Assembly: GCA_011037195.1 (NCBI GenBank)
Contig: JAAEAF010004299.1
Span: forward strand, 37,664-101,663
Source: Triatoma infestans
Taxonomy: Eukaryota > Arthropoda > Insecta > Hemiptera > Reduviidae
DNA length: 64,000 nt
Direction: 5' to 3'
Part shown: positions 1 through 13,500 of the stretch, piece after piece
Layout: the number at the start of each line of letters is the position of its first letter
Numbering within the stretch: position 1 is the first letter of the stretch
The notes under the pieces: model-generated
Seen by the model: only the letters and a program-made list of their open reading frames with translations
What the model was told of the DNA's origin: nothing
Databases searched by the model: none
Translations under genes and position numbers: made by a program

Positions 1-139
1 TTAAGAGCCTACTCTCGTCTACTTTAAAGTTTGGCCCGTTATTTTCTCTATACTTCAATAATTATGCTTTTAGTAAGTTACAACAAAATATAGACATTTT
101 CTGACATTTCTGATTTAACAATAAACATGTAGTACTAAC

Positions 140-3100
140 ATCATTCTTACTGTATTCATCAAAATATTTTCGAACAAACATTGCACCCATGGCCATTCCC
201 ATATTTGAATTCACTTGCAATATACAATTTTTCCATCTTGGCGGAGATTCTTCTCGACCAAACAATATATAGTAGAATTTCTGTTTAGCATCCTGAAAGC
301 GATCGTCCAGATTGTTAACTCGATGTCGTACGAATCTCCATAACAGGTAGTTAGATATTGTCCTGCGAGAACGGACAGAAACTAAAACAGTTTAATTAAA
401 AGAAAAAAGTCAACACTAAATTGACTTGTATATACTAAGGTTTTTAAATCTATTGCTAACCTTATGAGAGGTTATTGCCAATTGTTTTTTTTATTTTAAT
501 CTTAATTTTTATTTTAATATAAACTAGAACCATATATCGTCAATCACGAAGAAGAAAATGAAATTTTAGAAAAAAAAAGTATTGTAAGGAAAATTAACGT
601 GACTTTTTTTCATTTCACGTAGTTCAATTGACAGATTTCCTTCAAAGATGTAGAAAACTAAATGCTAATTGCCGTAATATTATTATATCGGTGATGAGAT
701 CATATCGGCACTTTAAAAATATCTAAGTATAGTGTCTCAGCTACTCCAAAACTCTGTTAAATTGATGGTGTTGTGGTTGATCCGCAGAGCTGGAAAGCAT
801 CAGAGATATTTTCCGTGATACCCTGCTTCTTTTTGTGGTCATCGACCTATTACAGGTGTTTGCCCATCATCAGGAGGTTTTGACAAAAATGTTAAGGTGG
901 AGAACGCCCGAAACCGGTCGATGACCGCAAAATGAAGCAGGGTATCATGGAAAATATCTCTGATGATCTGTTGAATTGAATTTTGTTTGGTATAATGCTT
1001 TAATTGAAAGGGATAAATCTAAATATGAAGTTAGTATAATTAGTTTAATGAAAACTGTTAGCTTCTTTTTCGAGAAAAACTGAAAATTAACTATTCAATA
1101 ACATTGCCCTATATACAATATAAAGGTATGCACATATGAGAAACTATTCGCTAAATAAGCACTCTTTTCCTTACTCAGGTGACCTCAGAAAATGTATTTT
1201 TGTAGAAAACTCAATTTCTAAAAGAAAATTCGATGCCATATTTCCCTTAGTACAGATAAGAGCTATTCGAGAAAAATGAGTGATAAAATCTCAGAAATTA
1301 AAATTCAACAATAAATTATTCAATTGTTTAAAAATTTCAAATTTAAATAAGTTAGTCAAAGAATTTTTAAAATTGCTGTGTAGTGTTTGTTTATATTAGA
1401 TTTTTTTTTTTTATGTAACTACATAAAGCAAAGTTTCGAAAAGCTTGAATTGCTAAGTTTAATACAGCCAATTCTTTGTATTTTCCATTCTTAAGGGCTT
1501 CAATACTGATTTTTGGCCAACCAAAATTTATCTAATCAGATCTTTAGAAGAGTGTGTGCTATGGCACCTATGTGAGATGTTAGCCGGCGATTACTCTGAT
1601 AACTTCGAAAAATAGAAATAGGCTTCCTAAAAATCCCTCCTCTCAATATTATCTCGTATGCCTGATTACGCTGTCAGAATAGAAACCAATTGAACATTTA
1701 CAACCGAATGACTGATTAGCAATTAAAATTCTGAGTCCATAGACAATGGCTGTTTGCCCAAAATTATTTATACCAGTCTGGTAGAACTGAGTTTACCTTT
1801 CAATTGGCACACAACTTCAAAAATCTTAAATGAATGTGATTGATAGAGTACTTATTATTTAATCATGATTTATCTAACCTATTTATTATCCTAATAATTT
1901 GCCGCACACGTTTCAATAGATTAATTAGTTGGTATGTGAAGCCAGTTCTCAGTTCAACATTTAATTGAGCTACCGCCTCTATGCAGCATTCTAAAATTCT
2001 GTGAGGAATAATTTCATAACAGATATCACAGTAATAAGCTGAGAGTCATTTCTCAATTAAGAAATTTTAATAAAAAATCCCTGTTTATGATAAAAATAAG
2101 AGAAAGTAATAACAGATACTATTTGCGGCCAACTTAGCATTGTGTATTATATTAATTGAAACAATCTATTAGTATTTAGCATTTAATTATTGTTTTGTTC
2201 CCAATTTGATATTCTTAGAAGCAAATACTTAGATATGATTGATGAACTGCTGGCAATGGAACGATAATTTTATAAGTAATAATGTCTTTATGTACATATG
2301 TATATTTATTTTTTTTGCTTTTGTTTTTCTATTGACAACTATTTATTTGCACTGTTTTATTTATTATGCGATTTCATTTACTTCTGTTCATTATTGAGTT
2401 GTTTTGATCAATAATCAATATCGAGTTTTATAAATGTATTCTTACGCTATTGTATAAGGAATTTCTTGTAAACAAATACAATAATAATAAAAGTATATAC
2501 AATAATAATCCATGGGTTATATACATACCTCGGTTCAGTTTTTCCTAATAAGGCGACTAAATCTTCCAAATATCGCAATGCAAATACGACAACATTTTCG
2601 GTTACATTTACTGGCCTATCTAAGACAATAGTCAGATATCTTTGCCAATCTACTTGTGGTATGTAGGTTCTAAGTTCTCCAACTGTCATTCGTTGATAGA
2701 GTTCACTAACATTTCGCCTTTCATCTGGTGCTGATGTTATCTGTAACAGGAAAATTTTGTTTTATTTTGAATTTCTTTAGTTAATTAATTTCTGGACATA
2801 ACCTTGGATTGATAATGGATTAAACTTTTAAGAATATGGCATAAAACCTTCTAAAGAGGCTGAATATTTCTAATTAGGAAATTAAAGCAGCTGTCAGCCT
2901 GGAGTTGTAAAAAAATGGTTTCCACGCTCTTTAGTTTGGAATACTTTTTATGGTTTAGTGAGAAACATAAAGATGGGAACATATCAAAAGACCAGTCGTA
3001 GAGAACCTTTTCAAGTCCTACAAAACAATGAGCGCGCCAGTCTCCTTCTTTTGTTTGTATCCTAGTTTATACCAAACAGGACATTCGCCGATAATAAGCA

Positions 3101-6100
3101 AAACAACATCTTTAGAAAATTCCGATTACGGTTTCTTTTATTGACTTGACTAATAAGCTTGAGTATAATACTTTTTAGAATCGAAATTTCACAAATAATG
3201 TAGAACCTCTTACTGTGATTCTGGGAACCGTAATTGTACCGATTTGAACTATAGAGGGAAACCTAAGGTCTTAGCTCTCCCAGAGAGGTCTCTTTCTTGT
3301 AATAAATTTTTCCGGAAAAATGCTTCAAATAAGCAGTAGTGTGTGCATAATACATATATGTATGAAATACTAGAAAAATGTTTTTGGGGCCTTTTTGGAA
3401 ACAGTCGCAAAGACTGGAAATCTCTAGTCGAAAATTCCGTTTGATAGATTTTCTTCAAATGTGATATTTATCAAATATATTTAATTCCTCCTCTTCACCT
3501 ACTCCTCTGTACTATATAGTCAACAGCGACGAATAGCACTTGCACATTGAAGGGAAAGTAAACCCAAGTTCACCATTCCCTCAGAACCTCCCCAGAAAAT
3601 AAAAAAAAAAAAAAAAAAAGTTTCAAATAAAAGTGAGAGGTCTATTATATGTGTTTTATTAGTATACAATGTTTAAAGAAAATCGTTGGAGCCGTTTTTC
3701 AGAAAAACTGCAATAAACTAAAATAATTTAGTAAAACCGCAATTCTGCTTGATGGAATTTGACTGAAACGAAATATCAAGTATGAGCCAATTTGATCCAC
3801 AATAGACCTCAATTTGTAGGTCGCAATGGAATGAGGCTCCCCCCCCCCGCCGCTTCTATTCTATGAGCCAATTTTCACTTTAGAGACACTTCGTTTACGA
3901 ATGAATACAAAACGCTCATGTAGGCTTTCAAGCTCAGGAGGTCAAAACAGGTATTCCAGGTAAAATTTGAAACAATCACAAATCTTCCTCTAATCTAACG
4001 ACAACAGTAATTTAAAGTAAAAAATCTCGTGTGAACAATCATTGTTTCTCCTACTGTTCATAAAACTGTAATTAACAAATATTATAGTTAGTATACCAAA
4101 TTTAATACAATTAGTCGGTATGAGAGATAAAAAAAACTAGGAGTAACAGAAAGTAAAAAGGATGCTGGTATAGTGAGCGATCTACCGTCATGATTCCGTA
4201 TATTATGCAATCTACACTCAGGATTCTGGTTTAGTATGCACTATACAAAAATTAAAATTAAAACTATTATTTTCAAATCATTTATTATCACGGTTGAATT
4301 TTACTAATGGTTGTCCCTCATGACGCGAAATAGAGCCGTGATCCACTTATTTTCGAGTTTGACGGGCTAAGGGTATTTTTTTTTTTTGTTCACGGGTGGT
4401 ATAGAGGGCGGAGCCCCCTGGAATGCCTACTCTAGTAAGGTTACACTTATGAGTAGAGCACATATTTTATTCAGTAGATATCATTATGGTTGGTAGAGCG
4501 CACACTATATCGGCACCTAAAAAGTTTTAATAAATAGTAGCTTATGGTGTAAATGTATTTAAGTATTTATTTAAACATTTTCTAAATTTTGCAATACATT
4601 ATCCACTGTTCGCTAGATATTAAGAACACCGAACATCATCAAGTATCTTGTGTTCACATTCGCCTTTTTTCTTTTTTTATGCCTTAACCTTTGTCTTGAA
4701 CAATGTTCCATAGAAATACAATTTATATTTAGAAAAATAGGAATTTATATAAAATGTTAAATACCTTAACCATACCTTTGCCAAAGCTATTTCAAACTGA
4801 ATTATTTGTTCAGCTTCATGTGAAGCAGAGTTTGGATTTGCGCCAAGCAGTGTAGCAACTTTTATCAGATAATGTTTATAGGCTTCCAAATATTGTAGAT
4901 TTGATGGTTGTAAATAATAATCTCTAGTTGGTAGACCAAGGCTTGTCTGGTCAAACTGGAAGCAATTTTTTTTTATTTAAATAAAACCAATATATGTAGA
5001 AAATATGTTTTATCACAGGATCATGAAGAGACAACAATTATACTTGAGAACAACTAGTTCCTTTGTATTAACTAAATCTGATATCCGAGTTGACAGGATT
5101 TTAGAAAAAATTAAAACTTATCTAAAGTGATAGCAATCGACAATGTTTCTAATTGAATCACAAATGAGCAGGAGAGGCAACCTCAAAAATCTGATGTGAA
5201 ACACGACTTCTTCTTATTCCAGACGCGAGAATAAAATTTACTTAACAAATTTTTTTTAAATACAATGCTTACAAAATGTTTAGTTGGCTGGCCAATAAAA
5301 TAATGAGGTAGGGAATATACTTGTACCCCTGAGCGAACTTATGTGGAGCACCCCTTTCCCAACGAACAAAAATAGCACTGGCAGTATAAATTTAAAGTCA
5401 TAATGACCCATAGCAGTTAAGTGCCTTAAAACAACAAAAAAGTATAAATTTAAACCTAAATTGAACCACTCTAAAAATATTTTTTAAATTATTGAAAACT
5501 TGTTTCAAATAAAAGTGACACATATTTTTATATGCAGATAATATTCCAAGTTTGGAGAATATCGTTTCTAGCCTTTTTCGAGAAAATTCCAAAAAAGTTC
5601 AATGTCCTATTCCGTAAAGTCGCACTTCCGAGTCTCAATGTACCCGACTTTTCTCAAATTTTTGGAATTCTAGCAATGTTTCTAATAAATTTTAATATTA
5701 CATACATAGTGTAAATTTTAGTGGAATGGTAATTTAGAGGAAAGCAAAACGTTACTAGCACCCCCAGAAACCCCACAAAAATCAATATTCCGCGGGAAAA
5801 TGTTTCAAATAAAAGTGATAGGTATTTATGTGTTTAGATAGTATACGATGATTAAAGAAAATCGTTGGAACCATTTTTGAGCATAGCGCCAACCGAAATT
5901 GAAAAAAAAAATTCAAACGGTATCTGCCATATGACAGTTGCAACATGCGTAGAAACACACACGCGTAGAGAGCGAGTGAAAGAGAGAGAGAGAAGAAGAA
6001 GAAGAAAAACTTTTTATTCTGGGAGTAGCTCCCTTAAGAATAAATACAATATACATAAATAAAGTATAATACAAAGCAAAAGTATCAATCTAGCATATAA

Positions 6101-7498
6101 AAAAAAAAAAAATAAATAAAAAATACTTCAACGAAATTGAACTTATATAAATAAATACTAAAAAATAAATTAAAAAAAAGAAAGAAATGAATTTAACCTT
6201 TAAATAATGAAATAAACAAATAAAAATATGATTATACATTAAGATAGAATAAAATACATATTTAAAATAAAATATTTAATAAATGTTTTCTATTGCAATG
6301 TTGAAGACTGTTGCACTTGGAGGAGCTAAGAGAAGACGGAATGTTAAAAGAGTTTAAAGTTTTATTTTTTTTAATAGATACCGGAAACGAATTCCAGAGG
6401 GAAGCTGCTTGAACAAGATAGGATTTGTGAAATAGGGAGGCACGATGTGGAGGTATATATATATCATATTGGAAGGACCTGGTAGATTTGGTGTGCGATT
6501 TGGAATGGAATAAGGAATATAGGTATGAAGGTTGCTTGCGAGAAAGGACTTTAAAGGTGAATACTAACAAGAGGTATTGTCTGCGGAAGGATGGCTTTAG
6601 CCAGGATAATTTATTGTAGAACGGGGTTATATGATGGTCAATTGGAACATCATAAATAAATCTAATGCATGCATTCATAGCGCGATATAATTTTACATCA
6701 AGTTCCTTCGAGATGCCATCGTAATCTGCACTGTAATAGTCGAAATGAGGAAAGATAAAAGAGGAAACAAGTGACTGTCGAACTAATAATGGGAATAAAT
6801 CACGACTTCTTTTTAACTGCGCAAGTGTTCTAAAGACCCTGCGAGAGACGTTCATGAACATGGTCAGTCCATGATAAGGTCTGATCAACCGTAACACCAA
6901 GATATTTTAGTTTATTGGAAAACCTAATTTTTGAATTGACAATTAAAATTGTGGGTATAGTTTTGAGACTATTTATATATCGGGCAGAACCAAAAATAGT
7001 AAAAGTGGACTTGTCTGTATTTAAGAATAAACCGTTGTGAAGAATCCATGAATGAACTGAACCTATGTCATAATTAAGGTGAGAAATAGCCTGAACTAAA
7101 TCATTAGGAGGAAAAGATAAATAAATTTGAAAATCATCTGCATAAATATGGTAAGAACAATATTTTAAAACTTTTGGGAGGTTGAGAACAAATAAGGAGA
7201 ATAAAAGCGGTGACAAAGAGGATCCTTGAGGAACTCCAGATACAACTGGGAGGAAGGTGGATAAGGATTTATCTGCAGAAACTACAGCTTGAGTACGGGA
7301 AGAAAGATAAGATTGAATCCGACGAATTGCACTATTTGAAAAATTCAGAAGTTTCAATTTTTGGAGAAGCAAATTATGATTCACCCAGTCAAAAGCTTTA
7401 GAAAAATCAAATTGCACCATCAATGTTAATTTCCTCTGATCTATAGCCTTTCATATATATATATATGAAAGGTTATAGATGAGAGGAAATTAACATTG

Positions 7499-7555
<57 letters not shown>

Positions 7556-10500
7556 ATTTACTAAAAAAATATTGTTTGTACTCTGAGGACATCAAAACAT
7601 GTTTTTTCTGTGAAAACTAAATTTCGAATTTACAATGGACGCAGGAAAAAAACAGGAAAATATCACCAGGAGAAAAAGGTACAAGGTATTTGTGTAAAGT
7701 AAAAAAAAAATTGAAAAAATCAAGTTGAATTAATTAAAATAAATTATCTATCATAATGTTACGGTATTATTTATGGAAAGAAAAAGAGTATTGCTTAGAG
7801 TGGCATTTTTACATAATGGAGATTAGAAATTTTTTTCGAAAGATTAAAAATTATTGGGGGTGGGACCGAATTTAAAAAAAAATAAAACTATATCAAATAA
7901 AGGTGCGACATTTGTTCTATCAGATTTTGGTGAGCCCTTCTAACATAATACTGGTATTAGTGAAACTCAGTTCATATTAAAATATCTCCATATCTAATTT
8001 AATGTGTTTGCCAAAATTTCGAAGGATTTACACTTTGCCTAATCCCAATGTTAATGCATAAAACGTTACCTCCCGCTATTAGGACACTTTTGGCAAGTGA
8101 TCGTAGGTAGGATGATTTACGAAAGCAACATTCATCTAAAGTACACAAACATATATAAAGTAAATCTCCAGCTGTCTGCATCTAGATCATAATTTTCGGT
8201 TATATGACATGAAGTATGAGCAAATACTGCAATTGGTAACAATAAACATGAGGATACAACAACTAGCCTCACTTTCTTCTCAACAGCTTTTAAACATACA
8301 CTTAAGATGGCCTACAGGAGAAAATTAGAAAAATAACCATTTAATTTTTATTAATTAATCAGAGAACATTTTACAATATTTCCATTAAATTTTTTACTCA
8401 TCAATTTGAAGTGTACAATTCTAAAAAGTTGAACATTGAGTACAATTCATTTTTATTCTTTAATAACCAGTATATTTAGGTGACTATTCACTAAAATATG
8501 ACACACGAACACTCTCAGACTCTCTACAAATCCTAGGAGCCTCTACAGCTCACTGTCCGGTTATGGACAGTGTTGCCTGTAGCGAGCGAACACTGTCCAG
8601 AGACCGGCAGCGCACTGAGAAAGCTCCAGGCTCCAATGACCACAGATGTTGAAGTGCCTTAAATTAAATTGAAAAAAAAATTTTTTATCTTTGCTGAATG
8701 TTGTGAGCTAATAGAAAAAACTAAAGAGCGTGCCATGGCTCCACTAAAGAGCGCTCTGATTGACTTCCAGTCCAAAAAAATAAACTCTCATAATAAGTAT
8801 TTGATAACAACTTACATGTATAATATATTCATCCGAGTTTTTTATATCCGGTCCAACCCATTCAGAGATCAGTATATCATTATTAAATAATCTTAGATTT
8901 GCCATCAACCACAGCCAATCAAATTGAGATCGATCCCAGTCTGGTGTAATCATTGGCCAACCACCAAGTTCGCATAATAAATCTAATAATGGTTTGGCGC
9001 CCCTCTGCTCCAGAATCTCTGGAAATATGTTTATTCTCTAAAAGATAGTATCGTTAAATTGTAAACTGTAAATAAATAAATGAAGTAACAAAAAAAAAAA
9101 AATAGATCGTTTTTGAGAATCACTTGACAATTAAACTGATTTAATAAATTATTGTAAACATAGAAGCAGCGAACAGCCAAAGAGAGGCTTTTGAAAGCTT
9201 CATCTGGTTTTCTGGAATAAAGTGGAAATTCCACTTTACTGTGGAAACTGGAATCTTTTCTTCCAATACTCTGGAAACCTGACTAAAAGTGATGAAACGG
9301 ATACCTTTGTGGGCCAAGTGTGGTAGGACTAAGAGTGGTAGAAATGATTTAAAGGAGAACATATTTATAGAATATGAGATAGAATCGACTAGAAATGAAG
9401 AAATCACGCAGGAACGGAAGGACAAACATCGTAGGAGAGACTACTGAGAAAAAAGATTTGGGACAGTATAGCCATCTTAAAAGAATAACCCGGCGGATGA
9501 TCAAAATTGGTAAGAAAATGATACCTGGATGAAACAGAACAATGATAAACCAGCGAGAAGACTGGCGTTCAAACATACTTCTTTCATACTGTGTTCTGTG
9601 TTTTTATAATATAAAGATCTTTTGCGTCGGAGAACGGATTTGAATTCAGTTTCTTTGTCAACAGTTGACGAGTGAAATTTAAGTACCAGCTGAAAATGAC
9701 CTCGTTGGATCGAAAAGACTGTTGAATGGATTAATAAATAATTTTCTAAGCTAAGTACTACTGTCTGTCATTCCAGAAATCAAAAACCTAATATATTTCT
9801 TTCTTTGAATATTATTCTCACCAGTTTTTGAGCTCCTCATTTTGGCAACCCTTTAGAGTGCAACACGAATTTTTAAACATATTACCAAAATGGCAATGCT
9901 AATTCTGAATGGAACCTGTCGTTACGAGAAATGTTCTAGAAATATCTTCTTGGTTCCATAACTTGAGGTCAAATCTAACTTATCAAATACATTCTTTACT
10001 TCTACAGAATTATAAATAAAAACAATGAAATTAGAAACACTCACACGACTTTCTCTTACTCCTGTTAGCACAATTATATATAAAATGACAAATTTTATTT
10101 CAATTGCAAATTTTACGTATTTGTCCTAACATAAACATAGAGGTAGTTGGGGTTAATTGCCAGCCTCACTGATATGGACCGGTAGACAAGTGGTTATCAT
10201 AATATGGCACTAGCAAGGCGTTGTAAAAACAATGAACCAACTACGTATGCTATAATTTGCAATTTACGCCGCAAATTCCGCACAAATATACAAAATAACT
10301 TTTGTTTTTGGGACAATGCTTCAAATAAAAGTAATATTTTATCGTTATAGTTGTTTACGAGAAAATTCAAAAAACTCGAAAATTTATTTCCGGTAAACCG
10401 ATACTCTTCTAACTTGGAATTATATTAATGCTTCCAATGTATATTCATATTATTTACTTTAGAGGAAAGCAGTAACGTTCCTTCAGAACCCCCAAAAAAA

Positions 10501-13500
10501 TCAATTTTCCCGGGAAATTGTTTCAAATAAAAGTGATGTGTTGATGTGTGTAGAAAGTATACAAAGTATACATTAGATCCGATGCGAAGTATAGAAAAAC
10601 ACTGGAGCCGTTTTCAAGAAAATTACGAGAAAAAAAAATGAGTAATGTCGCAGTTCCGGTTGATAGATTTTGTCCCAAGTCTTTGTATCTGATGCGCTGC
10701 TTGTACCTTAACCAACAAGTTTGAGCATCCTGTGACTTTTTTTTGTTGGAGATATTCTGTTAAAAAACCTACACACATACATGGACAATTCATTAAAAAC
10801 AATTTTTTTGTATTCAGGGGAGCAAAAAACATGGAATTCCGTTGAAAATAGAATTTCAAAAGTCAGGCTCGTTTGCATTAGTATCTGTTATTAAGGGTAA
10901 GAGAAAGTAATGAAATTAGAAAGAAAAAAATAATAGTAATACATACCGTAATTAATGCAAGATTTATATAAATTTTTAGTTTTAACATAAGCAGGACTAT
11001 CTTCCGGTGTTATTTTCTCTTCCAATAATTCTCTGAGGATTGTATCTAATGATTCTCTAAGCATTTCAAAAGTATCATAAGCACCTTTATCCTTTGGAAT
11101 TGGATTTAATTTACTCCAACGTCCACAAGCATATTGGTAAAAATCTTTACACGGATCAATACAAGTATCCATATACTGTTTCATCAGCCTTCCTGTACTT
11201 TTATGAAAATTTATGAAAATATTTATGTAATATAATATTACTAAATTTGCATTTTCACCTACTGCAGCCCCCTGAATTAAAAATAATAAACAAAATTGAA
11301 ATTGTTCCAAGTAGTTATTTAGAAATTTCCACTATGTAATCATTAATTTTGTTTTTATTGTTCCGAATTTGCGGCCACACGGAAATTCATTATTTCAGGT
11401 ATTTTTGTTATTACAAATCTGGAACAATCTGAGGACAAATTACTAACACGACTTGCTGTTGGTACAATTCTTACAGAAATCTAAATGACTGAATTTTTTT
11501 CAAAGTTTGAATTTTCATTAAATGTTTAGTTGTCTTCAATATTATACAAGAAGGGAGATAAATCCCATAATGAAATGGGTCAGTGACATCCCAATTAACC
11601 CAAATCTCCCTCGAAACAAATTAAATTTGTTAATTAAATAAATTTTCTCGAAACAAAAAGCTTAAAAAAAAGTAATAGTTCTTATATGAGTACACCAAGT
11701 TTGAAGAAATCCGCTGAAGTAGTTATCAAGAAATTTGCGAAATAATAATATAGAAAAAAGCTATCAGGAAATAATGGATATATTTGGGAGGTTAGACAGA
11801 AGAGAAATAACTTAGATTGAGTAAAGTTAGATTCACTGAACTCTGTTTGTATTAAGTGCGAATAATAACAAACACTGCAAGGACTTTACACTGTAATATT
11901 TTAGAGTGAGAGTATATGGTAGCGTGAGAAGAGAGTGATAGACTGACTGGCAGGGAGAAGGTCTCAGATCGAAGTATGTTCAATGGTGACTCAAATGAGA
12001 GAAAGTGAAAGTCAGGCACTCTTTTTAAACAGGAGGCGGACTAGCTTCCGGCTGCCTCTAACTTCTCCTTACAGTACCCAGATGTATTCCTTAGTATGTC
12101 CCCTCTTCAACGAGCTTGAAGTAGAAGGACATGCAGAGAACTATGGTTGAAGGGATGAGGTCCATTACACTCGGTCAATCGCTTTTTTTTTCCTTCAAAC
12201 TCCTAATTCTAAAGCAACTTATTTAATTCTTAATAACATTCAATAGTGCTAAGAACTGCACAATATATTGAAATGGCATGTCGTCCTTACCATAGAACCC
12301 GTGTATAAAGGTAATTTTCCCAAAGAAATGTTTCAAATAAAAGTAAAGAACTGTATGTCTAATTCTATGACATTCGCACAGAATGTTTAAAGAAAATCAC
12401 AGAGCCGTTTTCGAGAAAACTGCAACGGACTGAAAAGTCTCTTCAGTACCTGGGCACTTCCGGGTGTGGAATTTTGACCGATAACTCCCTGGTGGATAAC
12501 CAAACAGAATATCCAGGTTTGATCTTCCTGCGATTTGTCATTTTTGAGCTGTGTTCACATACTACAAATACAAAGATTCATATAGATCGCAATACTTCTT
12601 CTTATAGCAGCAACAGAAAGTAAATAAACAAAATTCTATTTGAAATAAGAAAATAACACCCAAGTGCCGCAATTCAGAGCATTAAAAACAAATTACATAC
12701 GTATTTGAATAGTGCAGCCAACAATCATAACGTTCCTAATAGAAACTTTTTTATATTAAACTTGTGCTTTCAATATGATAAAGCATTCAAATTATTGTTA
12801 CATTATGTTTATAAAAAAACAAAACTAATAACTTTTGTGATATAAGTATATGATAGAGCGTCCTTATCTGGGGCTGGAAAAAAGTTCTAATAAGAACTGA
12901 AAATTAAATTTAGAGCGATCAAATTGGCAGTGACCAAAGGTTGTTTAATCTACTCCAGATATTTACTAACTTGAGATCGACTTTCTATCAAACTTTTCTT
13001 ATTATCTAAAAATTGTACTATAAAATTCTTAAGTTAAAAATATTTATAAGAAAAAATGCTAGAGAGAGAGAGAAGGCAAAAATTATTTGTAGAGTACTTA
13101 TCCTAGAACTGTATTTAACCTCAAACTAAATGAATTGAATACTACCATTTAATCTACAAGAAGGCAGAGAAATCATATTTAACATCTAATTCGATTCATT
13201 GAATTTATCTGCAGGCTAAAAATTATCTTTCAATAAAGTAAAAGGTTATAATTTCAGTGACCTTGATTGGTACGAATCGTATTCTTATCTCCCTCTCCTT
13301 TCCAAAACGCATGCTGAACGACTGGTCCTTGGTTTTCTAGCAGATCATCACACATATGCTCTCTAGCAACGCTATCATCACTAGCCTCATCATCATTACC
13401 TCGTTCCCATGGTGATCGTTGAGCATCCGTTTCCATTTCAAAACCACGAATGTTCTTTTCAGATTCTTTTGGTTGTCTGCAATCGTATTAATTTTAAATA

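Larger units (their letters stand above)
6000..7440 (-). mobile_element. 5'-truncated CR1-like non-LTR retrotransposon in peptidase intron 9
   Basis: The minus strand encodes the last part of a LINE ORF2. The reverse transcriptase palm includes FDFSKAFDWVNH, GVPQGSSLSPLLF and the catalytic YADD box (IYADDFQIYLS); the thumb includes KLKYLGVTVDQTLSW. A typical C-terminal region ends with ASLWNSFPVSIKKNKTLNSF. The reading frame changes once near 6840, so the open stretches are 7423-6830 and 6900-6262, overlapping out of frame. The endonuclease and most of ORF1/ORF2 are missing. The 3' end runs to about 6000, where a TTC/GA microsatellite tail replaces poly-A. The residue pattern suggests the CR1/L2 group, but I am not certain. 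It is inactive. Confidence 0.85.

Noticed and set aside
7210..7401. Plus-strand 63-codon frame in the CR1-like LINE
   Set aside because: Antisense to the YADD-bearing reverse transcriptase.
8744..8953. Open frame at 8744-8953 (-) taken with its own ATG as a gene
   Set aside because: It is the middle of peptidase exon 9 (8816-9018) plus intron read-through, not a separate gene.
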